Origin: an uncultured Oscillospiraceae bacterium
GTDB lineage: Bacteria; Bacillota; Clostridia; Oscillospirales; Oscillospiraceae
Assembly (NCBI GenBank): GCA_910579485.1
Contig: CAJTVO010000002.1
Location: 1 to 64,000, forward strand
Length of the DNA: 64,000 nucleotides
Reading direction: 5' to 3'
The notes below the pieces were generated by a model that was not told the origin of the DNA, searched no databases, and worked only from the letters and a program-made list of their open reading frames with translations. Made by a program: the position numbers and the translations under genes. Below are positions 1 through 6,708 of this stretch, piece by piece. Numbering within the stretch: the first letter of the stretch is position 1; every line of letters begins with the position of its first letter.

Positions 1-2
1 GC

Positions 3-590
3 CGGTACTTTGAGGAGCTGATCTCCACAGGCGGGGTCCGGGAGATCGTTCCCAGTGATATCTGGTATGGAGAGCGGGAGCGTTTTACGCCGGATCAGGT
101 GGGTAAGGAGTTGACGTCTCATCCTGACCGCGGGTTTGAGCTGCTGCAGGGGCCGGCTGTTTTCTCCGGAAAGATCCTCGGCGGCTGCATTGATTCCATG
201 TATGATTTCTTTAACGGAAAGCGGTATGCGGATATGCCGCTGCTCTGTGAGAAGTACGGCCTGTTCCCCGCGCCGGAGGACTGGAGGGGGCGTATCCTGC
301 TTCTGGAATCCAGCGAAGAAAAAATGCCTCCGGAGAAATACCGGAGAGCATTGGAGTATTTCAAGGAAAAGGGCCTATTCGATGTCGTTTCCGGCGTCCT
401 GGTGGGGAAGCCTATGGATGAGACCTATGTGGAGGAGTACAAGCGGCATCTGATCGACGTGATCGGGAATCCGCAGCTGCCGGTGGTTTGCAACATCAAC
501 ATCGGACACGCTGAACCGAGGTGTATCATTCCGTTTGGCGTCGAGGCGGTCGTTGATGCGGAGAAACAGGTCATACGGTTTGCGGAGTGA
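3..590 (+). CDS. S66 family serine carboxypeptidase (LD-carboxypeptidase/MccF-like), C-terminal part
   Basis: The open frame enters from the left edge, so only the C-terminal ~195 residues are present. The S66 family cleaves peptide bonds next to D-residues in muropeptides or hydrolyses microcin C7-type adenylates. Two parts of the Ser-Glu-His triad region are visible: the Glu in LLLESSEE and the His in NINIGHAEP, followed by the usual IPFG end. The nucleophile Ser lies outside the window, so activity cannot be judged. A hairpin terminator follows directly after the stop. Closer to MccF-like than to LdcA from the IGHAEPRCIIPFG ending, but this is a weak distinction. Confidence 0.85.
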   Translation, partial: RYFEELISTGGVREIVPSDIWYGERERFTPDQVGKELTSHPDRGFELLQGPAVFSGKILGGCIDSMYDFFNGKRYADMPLLCEKYGLFPAPEDWRGRILLLESSEEKMPPEKYRRALEYFKEKGLFDVVSGVLVGKPMDETYVEEYKRHLIDVIGNPQLPVVCNINIGHAEPRCIIPFGVEAVVDAEKQVIRFAE

Positions 591-597
591 ATATTTG

Positions 598-631
598 AGG
601 GGGCCCTCGCCTTTTGGCGGGAGCCCCCTTT
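598..631 (+). terminator. Rho-independent terminator after the S66 gene
   Basis: GC-rich hairpin with arms 599-611 and 616-628 around a TTTT loop, one mismatch and one wobble pair, followed by TTT. It lies 8 bases after the stop codon of the S66 gene and faces the end of the minus-strand regulator gene. Confidence 0.7.
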
Positions 632-642
632 GGCACATTCGC

Positions 643-1224
643 TTATATATCCTGATAAAACAGGCCGTGGCGCGTGCAGTACCACAGCAGTCTGCCATGG
701 ACGGCGGGCAGGCGGGCCTGCATATCCCACTCCGGATACAGCCGCCGAAGCTGAAGGCTGTCTCCCCGCAGCAGGGCGAGAAAGGCGATATAGTGCTCCT
801 TCTCCATCACGTGGCCGCTGGTAATGAACAGTTCGTTCTCCACCGGCTCCACGGTCAGGCGGTGGGCTTCATCCGCCTTTTGGGGCTCCAAAGCCGCCAG
901 GGGCCTGCCGCAGCAGGACAGCGCGGCCTCCGCCGAGGCCGTAACAAGATTGCCGCAGTCCGGACAGACATAAAATTTCGTGCGTTTCATATTTCCTCCC
1001 GTATGTGCATTGGTATCCAGCTCCCCGGCCATGAGGCCGTCCAGGCCGACGCCCAGAGCCTCCGCCAGAGACGGAAGCAGGGATATGTCGGGGCATCCGG
1101 CGCCACGCTCCCATTTTGAGACGGCCTTGTCCCCTACATGGAGCCGCTGGGCCAGCTGCTGCTGGGTCATGCCAAGCTCCATGCGCAGGGCGCGGATCAG
1201 CTCTCCGGTTTTGATCGGGTCCAT
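643..1224 (-). CDS. XRE-type HTH regulator fused to a desulfoferrodoxin/superoxide-reductase domain
   Basis: 193 residues. The ATG at 1224 is chosen over an upstream TTG (1245) because GGAGGTGA stands just before it. Residues ~1-65 are a Cro/CI helix-turn-helix (MTQQQLAQRL, VSKWERG). Residues ~80-193 match desulfoferrodoxin: a desulforedoxin-type iron centre CPDCGN...CC (C87, C90, C104, C105), then superoxide reductase ligands H121 (EAH), H138 and H144 (GHVMEKEHYI) and the C-terminal C183-x2-H186-G-L-F motif. All four His and the Cys of the catalytic iron site appear kept; the Lys next to the first His of the usual EKH is Ala. Likely a DNA-binding protein that senses superoxide or iron, or a reductase tied to a regulator. 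It is a single gene, convergent with the S66 gene. Confidence 0.8.
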   Translation of the reverse strand: MDPIKTGELIRALRMELGMTQQQLAQRLHVGDKAVSKWERGAGCPDISLLPSLAEALGVGLDGLMAGELDTNAHTGGNMKRTKFYVCPDCGNLVTASAEAALSCCGRPLAALEPQKADEAHRLTVEPVENELFITSGHVMEKEHYIAFLALLRGDSLQLRRLYPEWDMQARLPAVHGRLLWYCTRHGLFYQDI

Positions 1225-1288
1225 TTCCCTCACCTCCGCCATCAATTATACGGATATTCTATGAAAACGCAACCTACGCTCCGTAGAG

Positions 1289-1762
1289 TTACAGGTCCTT
1301 TGCTATCAGGATGTATGTCTCGTTCCGGCCGATCTCACGGAAACCGGCTTTGAGAAAGAGGGAGACCGAGGGGTTGTCAAGGGCAATATTGTCCATGAGG
1401 CGGGGCACGCCGTTGGTTTTCGCCGCCTGGCACAGAAGGGATAGTCCCTGGGTCCCGTATCCCCTGCCCCGGTATCGGGCGGAGACGATGACGTCACAGA
1501 TATAGCCGCCCAGCTCCTCGTCCAGGTGATAGGCCGCCTCGCCTGTGAAGGCGTTCAGCTGGGGATCGTGGAGGTAACGGTAGAATCTTGTACCGGTGGG
1601 ATCCTCCAGCCAGCGTTGGTACCAGTCCGCCCAGCGTTCGCGGGGGAAGTCGATGGTCCCGCCCCAGGCGCGGTTATAGGCCATGGTGTCCGGGTCGCTT
1701 AGGAGGGACTGGCGGAAGGAGAGTTCCTCCAGGGCGGGACGGTATAGGGTGATGGCCGGCAT
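1289..1762 (-). CDS. GNAT family N-acetyltransferase
   Basis: 157 residues. The acetyl-CoA binding motif A is clear (VSARYRGRGYGTQGL, around residues 92-107) and a typical motif B follows (NPSVSLFLKAGFREIGR). The start ATG has AAAGGAGG eight bases upstream. The substrate cannot be told from the sequence. It lies between two HTH regulators with metal-binding tails, all on the minus strand, but the gaps (about 40-65 bases) leave open whether they form one transcript. Confidence 0.85.
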   Translation of the reverse strand: MPAITLYRPALEELSFRQSLLSDPDTMAYNRAWGGTIDFPRERWADWYQRWLEDPTGTRFYRYLHDPQLNAFTGEAAYHLDEELGGYICDVIVSARYRGRGYGTQGLSLLCQAAKTNGVPRLMDNIALDNPSVSLFLKAGFREIGRNETYILIAKDL

Positions 1763-1804
1763 AGTCGGGCCTCCTTTCTTGTGTCGGGAGTTAACGGAAA
1801 TTTT

Positions 1805-2254
1805 CTATGCTTTTTTCCAGCGGGCCAGCTTCGGCAGGAAGTCCTGGAGGTAGGGACGTACCTTCTCCGGGTCCAATCCCTGCTCCTTGGACATGATGTC
1901 CGTACAGAAGGCGATCATTTCCTCCACCGTACAGTCCTGCACATAGGCGCCGCCGTCGTAGCACCACTTACAGTAGTCCTGGTTGATACTGCCGTCCGCG
2001 TCATGGCCCATGACGTCGTCCGTCAGCGGCATCCCGCAGCTCTGGCAGATCAACTGCCGGGGACTGCCCAGGAGGGTGTTGATAGAGACCTGGAATACCT
2101 CCGAGAGCTTTTTCAGCAGGTCGGAAGAGGGCAGCGTCTCCCCTCTCTCCCACCGGGACACCGCCTGCCGTGTGACAAACATCCGGTCCGCCAGCTCCTG
2201 CTGGGATATCCCCTTTTTCTCCCGAAGGCTGAACAGTACGTCTTTACATTCCAT
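1805..2254 (-). CDS. XRE-type HTH regulator with C-terminal zinc ribbon
   Basis: 149 residues from the ATG at 2254, which has AAAGGAG upstream; a longer open frame upstream of it has no coding character. Residues ~1-62 are a helix-turn-helix domain (ISQQELADRM, VSRWERGE). Residues ~70-149 match the putative zinc-ribbon family PF12674: CQSCGMPL, later YCKWCYDGG, and a TVEEMIAFC helix. Such proteins are common in Clostridia and have no assigned target. The two CxxC pairs suggest zinc binding. It is the second HTH-metal fusion within 1.5 kb. Confidence 0.85.
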   Translation of the reverse strand: MECKDVLFSLREKKGISQQELADRMFVTRQAVSRWERGETLPSSDLLKKLSEVFQVSINTLLGSPRQLICQSCGMPLTDDVMGHDADGSINQDYCKWCYDGGAYVQDCTVEEMIAFCTDIMSKEQGLDPEKVRPYLQDFLPKLARWKKA

Positions 2255-2333
2255 TGTGTTACGCTCCTTTGTTGAAGATGCTGCAAGCATATCACAAAAC
2301 GCGGCGGCAGTAAAGCAACTACAAGTTGCCCCC

Positions 2334-3609
2334 CTACTTCCCCAGCAGCTTCTCCAGGGCGGCCAGACGGAGGCAGACGCAGAACACGTCGATGGCCGAC
2401 TCCAGCTCCGCCACCGGGGGCAGGCTGGGCGCGATGCGGATGTTCCGGTCACGGGGGTCGTTCCCGTTGGGGAAGGTGGCTCCGGCGCTGGTCATGACCA
2501 CACCGGCCTCCTTGCAGAGGGCCAGGGTGCGCTTGGCAAGGCCGTCCGCAGTGTCCACGCTGACGAAATATCCGCCGGTGGGGCGCTTCCAGGAGGCGAT
2601 GCCCAGGGGGGCGATCTCACGGTCCAGAACGTCCAGCACAGCGCGGAACTTGGGGCCCAGGATGGCGGCGTGCTTCTTCATCAGCTCCAGGGTATGCGCC
2701 TTGTCCTTGAGGTAGCGGACGTGGCGGAGCTGGTTGACCTTATCCGCGCTGATGGTCTGGAAGGTGATGAGGCTCACCATGTGCTTGATGTTGGCCTCAC
2801 TGGCGGCCATGACGGAGATGCCCGCGCCGGGGAAGGTCACCTTGGAGGTGGAGGCGTACTCGAAGACCATGTCCGGGTTCCCCGCCTCCCGGCAGAGGGA
2901 GAGGATGTCCGGGAAGGGCACGTAGTCCCCCTCGAACTCGTGGATGCAGTAGGCGTTGTCCCACATGACCACGAAGTCCGGGGCGGCAGGCTTCAGATGG
3001 GCGATGCGGTCGATGGTCTCGGGGCTGTAGATGATCCCCTCGGGGTTGGAGTACTTGGGGACGCACCAGATGCCCTTGACGGCGGGGTCCTTCACCGCCT
3101 CCTCCACCGCGTCCATGTCGGGGCCGGTCTCGGTCATGGGGATGGTGATCAGCTCCATGCCGAAGAGACTTGGTGACGTTGAAGTGGCGGTCATAGCCCG
3201 GAGAGGGGCACAGGAATTTTACCGTGTCCAGCTTGCTCCAGGGCTTCTCGCTGTGGAGCAGGCCGTGGGTGTAGGCCTTGGCGATGGTGTCGTACATGAG
3301 GTTCAGGCTGGCGTTGCCGCCGATGAAGCACTCCTCGGGGCGGCAGCCCAGGATCTCGGCGAAGTACCGCTTGGCGCAGGGCAGGCCGGTAAGCTCGCCG
3401 TAGTTGCGCACGTCAAAGCCCTCCTCCACGCACTCCTCCGGCTTGGAGAGGACGGTGAGGATGTCGCTGACCAGGTCCAGCTGCTCCTTGCCGGGCTTGC
3501 CTCGGGACATGTCCAGCTTCAGGCCCATGCCCTTCAGCTCTTCAAAGCGACGGGAGACGGAGGAGTATTCCGCCTCCAGCTGGGCGGGGGTCATTTTTCC
3601 GTATTCCAT
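2334..3609 (-). pseudogene. Class I aminotransferase (PF12897 type), disrupted by a single-base frameshift
   Basis: The first frame runs from the ATG at 3609 (AAAGGAG ribosome site) to CPSPGYDRHFNVTKS, then loses sense; the rest of the enzyme continues in another frame as FGMELITIPMTE... down to the TAG at 2334. The junction is at about 3163-3170, where one extra base in KS-(C)-FGM would explain the shift. Joined, the protein is ~424 residues, the normal length, with PLP-binding STSKVTFPGAG intact. The family converts aspartate/alanine-type amino acids with 2-oxoacids. The site has no typical programmed-frameshift stem or Shine-Dalgarno, so a mutation or a sequence error is more likely. Downstream of the ROK kinase on the same strand. 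Confidence 0.8.
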
Positions 3610-3660
3610 AGTAATTTATCTCCTTTTCTCGCCGCAACACGCGGCTATGGATGGGTTTCG

Positions 3661-4626
3661 TCAGCGGCCCGCAGTCTGGAGGCCCAGAAGGGCCGCGCCG
3701 ATGATCCCGGCGTCGTTGCCCAGCTTGGCCTTCACCAGACGGGTGTGGCGGTCCGCCTCCCTGCCGAAGCAGGCTTCCAGCACCATGGACTGGAGGGGCA
3801 GCAGCAGGTCCTCGTCTCGGGCCTGGCTGACGCCGCCGCCCAGGGCGATGACCTCCGGCTGGAAGATGTTCACGAAATTGGATAGGCCGTCGGCCAGGTA
3901 GTGCAGGTACTGGTCGATCACCGCCCGGGCGGCGGCATCTCCCTGGTGCATGGCCTCGAAGGCGGTGCGGCCGTCCACCCGGCTAAGGTCTCCGCCCAGC
4001 ATTCCCCACATGATGGAGTCTTTGTGCTGGTCCATAGCGGCCATGGTCTGGCGGATCAGGGCGTTGGCGGAGGCGTAGCGCTCCCAGCAGCCCCTCCGTC
4101 CGCAGGTACACTGCTCGCCGTTGTGGACCAGGACGATGTGGCCTCCCTCCCCGGCGCAGCCGTTGATGCCGGTGTGGATCTTGCCGTTGAGGATGATGCC
4201 CGTGCCGATGCCGGTGCCCAGGGTCACCAGGATCAGGCTCTCGATGTTCTTGTCCTCGTAGTGGTAGAACTCTCCCAGGGCGGCGCAGTCCGCGTCGTTG
4301 CCCAGATGGACGGGCACGTCCGCCCATCTGCGGTGGAACATCTCCGCCACCGGCATGAAGCGGATAGGGATGTTCACGGTCTTGATGACCACGCCCCGCC
4401 GGTCGTCCACCGGGCCGGGGAAGCCCATGCCCACGGATGCCACCTGGTCGCGGGGCACGTTGTTCTCCTCCACCAGGGCGATGGCCATGTCCGCCAGGGT
4501 CTCCCCCATCTGCTCCATGGAGAGGAATTGCAGGGGCTGCTTCTTGGTGGCGGTGATCTGGTAGCTCTCGTCTACCAGACCGGCCTTCAGGTTGGTCCCG
4601 CCGATGTCGATACCGATATAATACAT
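3661..4626 (-). CDS. glcK: ROK family glucokinase
   Basis: 321 residues. Phosphate-binding DIGGTNLKAG is at residues 7-16, the catalytic base is in GNDADCAALGE, and the ROK zinc signature is complete (EGGHIVL then CTCGRRGCWE). ROK kinases with this signature phosphorylate glucose or related hexoses with ATP in the cytoplasm. The start ATG has AAAGGAGG nearby, placed in the 17-base gap after the upstream zincin gene, so co-transcription with the zincin and hprK is likely. The exact sugar is inferred from the family. Confidence 0.85.
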   Translation of the reverse strand: MYYIGIDIGGTNLKAGLVDESYQITATKKQPLQFLSMEQMGETLADMAIALVEENNVPRDQVASVGMGFPGPVDDRRGVVIKTVNIPIRFMPVAEMFHRRWADVPVHLGNDADCAALGEFYHYEDKNIESLILVTLGTGIGTGIILNGKIHTGINGCAGEGGHIVLVHNGEQCTCGRRGCWERYASANALIRQTMAAMDQHKDSIMWGMLGGDLSRVDGRTAFEAMHQGDAAARAVIDQYLHYLADGLSNFVNIFQPEVIALGGGVSQARDEDLLLPLQSMVLEACFGREADRHTRLVKAKLGNDAGIIGAALLGLQTAGR

Positions 4627-4643
4627 GCCATTTCCTCCTTTGG

Positions 4644-5105
4644 TCAGTCAATATTGTTCAAACCGTCGTACAGCTCATTGAAGGACTTTTCCAGGCTGCA
4701 TCTGCCGTAGGACAGCTCCCGGTCCTCCCCGAACTCCAGCAGGAAGCACTTGGCCAGCTCCTCCACCGTGATCTCCAGGGCGGTGAAAAACTGCGTATAG
4801 GCAAACCGGCAGGCCGGGGTTCCCTCCTCAAAATGGCTGGTGATCAGGGATTCCGTCACCTGGTCCAGCGGATACATCTTCAGGTGCATCAGCTCGTGGA
4901 CGATGACCTCCTCCAGATTCTCCTGCTTGGGATTTGCGGCGTTCAGCAGCAGGATCGCCTTCCGGTCTGTGCAGTCGATCTTGAAATCCCCGGTCTTCCG
5001 CCACGCCGGGTCCTCCACAAATTGCAGCTGGACGTCCCAACCGGGGGTAATCCGGAGTTTTTTGCAGTATTTCTCAAAAAGCCGCTGTAAATTCTCTCTG
5101 TCCAT
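4644..5105 (-). CDS. Predicted zinc metalloprotease-like protein (HExxH), small
   Basis: 153 residues from the ATG at 5105, chosen because GGAGG lies six bases upstream; an upstream ATG in the same frame lacks a site. The key feature is VIVHELMHLKMYPLD (HExxH) at about residues 90-104, typical of zincin proteases. The rest is not recognised. No signal peptide or membrane segment, so cytoplasmic. It sits between hprK and the ROK kinase. Whether it is an active protease is unknown. Confidence 0.7.
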   Translation of the reverse strand: MDRENLQRLFEKYCKKLRITPGWDVQLQFVEDPAWRKTGDFKIDCTDRKAILLLNAANPKQENLEEVIVHELMHLKMYPLDQVTESLITSHFEEGTPACRFAYTQFFTALEITVEELAKCFLLEFGEDRELSYGRCSLEKSFNELYDGLNNID

Positions 5106-5160
5106 TGGTTTCCTCCCTGTCATTGTGCCGCAGTATCAAGCGCGGATGTTGATCGCGCCG

Positions 5161-6102
5161 TTATCCCCCCTGGGCATGGCGCTCCAGCTCGTCGGCCAGC
5201 TCCTGGGCGGCGTTGAAGCCGAATTTCTTGTGCCGGTTGTTCATCACCGCCACCTCAACGATGGTAGCCAGGTTCCGCCCGGGCTGGACGGGGATGGTGA
5301 TGATGGGGATGTCGATGCCCAGGATGTTGACCGTCTCCTCGTCCAGGCCGAAGCGGTCATAGAATTTATCCTCCCGCCAGCGCTCCAGATGTACCACCAG
5401 GTCCACCTGGGATTCCACCTTGACCGCGCTCATGCCCAGCAGCTGCTGGACGTTCACCACGCCGATGCCCCGCAGCTCGATGTAATGCCGGATCAGCTCC
5501 GGCGCCTTGCCCAGGAGCTGGTCCGCGACGCGGCGGATGTCCACCGCGTCGTCCGCCACCAGGCGGTGTCCCCGTTTGATCAGCTCGATGGCGGTCTCGC
5601 TCTTCCCCACGCCGCTGTCACCGGTGATCAGCACGCCCTCTCCGTAGATGTCCAGCAGTCCGCCGTGGCGGGTGATGGTGGGCGCAAGGGCCTGGGAGAG
5701 GTACTCCAGCACGTTGGTCGTGAAGGCAACGGTGGTATCCGTGGTGTGCAGCAGGGTGCGCTGGTGCTTCCGGGCCATGGACAGGCACTCGGGGTAGATG
5801 TCCAGGTCCCGGGAGATCACCAGGGCGGGAATGTCGTACTCAAACAGCCGGGCAAAGCTGCGGCTGCGCTGCTCGGGGTCCATGCTCTCCAGCATCTTGG
5901 TCTCCGCCATGCCGATGACCTGGAGCCGCCGGGGGTCGAAGTAGTCGAAGAATCCCACCAGCTGCAGGCCCGGACGGTTCACGTCCCGGATGCCCACCAG
6001 GGCCGTCTCAAAATCGGCGCCCTTGTTGACCACGGCCAGGCCAAGGTGCTCCACCAGCTCGCATACCTTTACGCCGCCTTTCATCTCATCCTGTTCAATC
6101 AT
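5161..6102 (-). CDS. hprK: HPr kinase/phosphorylase
   Basis: 313 residues, full length. It phosphorylates and dephosphorylates Ser46 of HPr, the carbon catabolite switch of low-GC Gram-positives. The Walker A loop GDSGVGKSE is at 161-169, followed by the family motifs VADDAVDI and the ELRGIGVVNVQ segment that binds HPr. A consensus promoter lies 81-109 bases upstream. It is the first gene of the run hprK - zincin - glucokinase - aminotransferase, which fits a role in carbon regulation. Confidence 0.95.
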   Translation of the reverse strand: MIEQDEMKGGVKVCELVEHLGLAVVNKGADFETALVGIRDVNRPGLQLVGFFDYFDPRRLQVIGMAETKMLESMDPEQRSRSFARLFEYDIPALVISRDLDIYPECLSMARKHQRTLLHTTDTTVAFTTNVLEYLSQALAPTITRHGGLLDIYGEGVLITGDSGVGKSETAIELIKRGHRLVADDAVDIRRVADQLLGKAPELIRHYIELRGIGVVNVQQLLGMSAVKVESQVDLVVHLERWREDKFYDRFGLDEETVNILGIDIPIITIPVQPGRNLATIVEVAVMNNRHKKFGFNAAQELADELERHAQGG

Positions 6103-6182
6103 ATATGCCTCGCCTCCATTTTTTATCAGGAAAGAGTATTGCGCAGACGCTCCGGCCTGCTTTTTGCGGTTTCTCGGTGGTT

Positions 6183-6211
6183 ATTATAGTATAAATGAGG
6201 CCTCTTGACAA
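6183..6211 (-). promoter_or_regulatory. sigma-A promoter of hprK
   Basis: On the minus strand: -35 TTGTCA (6206-6211), 17-base spacer, perfect -10 TATAAT (6183-6188). It lies directly upstream of hprK and back to back with the rpmB promoter. Confidence 0.8.
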
Positions 6212-6248
6212 GGGTGAGAAAAAGTTTTGGAAAAAATGAAAATTATAC

Positions 6249-6277
6249 TTGCATTTTGTGTCAAACTCTGCTATCAT
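6249..6277 (+). promoter_or_regulatory. sigma-A promoter of rpmB
   Basis: -35 TTGCAT (6249-6254), 17-base spacer, -10 TATCAT (6272-6277), 55 bases before the rpmB start. Confidence 0.65.
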
Positions 6278-6331
6278 ACTCAAAGGTGCTTTTTAAGCCC
6301 AACGATTTCAAACAGCAAGGAGGTGCAACGG

Positions 6332-6520
6332 ATGGCAAAGTGTCAATTCTGTGACAAGGGTGTTACTTTCGGGATCAAGGTTTCCCACTCCCACAGACGG
6401 TCTAACCGCACATGGAAGCCCAATGTCAAGCGGGTCAAGGCGATCGTCGATGGTACCCCCCGCCATGTATATGTTTGTACCCGGTGTCTGCGTTCCGGTA
6501 AAGTCACCCGTGCTGTCTGA
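6332..6520 (+). CDS. rpmB: 50S ribosomal protein L28
   Basis: 62 residues from the ATG at 6332, with AAGGAGGTG upstream. This is the zinc-binding form: CQFC at residues 4-7 and CTRC at 49-52 form a Cys4 site. It carries the family core VSHSHRRSNRTWKPNV. Transcribed alone, with its own promoter and a perfect terminator. Confidence 0.97.
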   Translation: MAKCQFCDKGVTFGIKVSHSHRRSNRTWKPNVKRVKAIVDGTPRHVYVCTRCLRSGKVTRAV

Positions 6521-6536
6521 TATAGACATGCAGAGT

Positions 6537-6568
6537 CGGCGCTGTTCAAAAGAACAGCGCCGTTTTCG
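6537..6568 (+). terminator. Rho-independent terminator of rpmB
   Basis: Perfect 11-bp stem (6537-6547 with 6552-6562), AAAA loop, then TTTTCGTTT. Confidence 0.9.
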
Positions 6569-6634
6569 TTTACAGGCCCTGCGGGCCGCGCAGAAACATT
6601 TGCAGAAAAGGGACTGTTCATATCCCTCAAGTTG

Positions 6635-6643
6635 TGATATGAT
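6635..6643 (+). promoter_or_regulatory. Likely extended -10 promoter for the Sel1-repeat gene
   Basis: TGA followed by TATGAT (6638-6643) forms an extended -10 element 66 bases before the start codon. The -35 at 6615-6620 (TGTTCA) is poor. Confidence 0.45.
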
Positions 6644-6708
6644 ATCTCCACGTGTCCGCCGCCCCGACTGGCGGCGGGCCGGGAATCGGCATAAAAGGAG
6701 CGGATCAA

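Noticed and set aside
3160..3175. Programmed frameshift in the aminotransferase
   Set aside because: No slippery heptamer, internal Shine-Dalgarno or following stem; family members are encoded in one frame.
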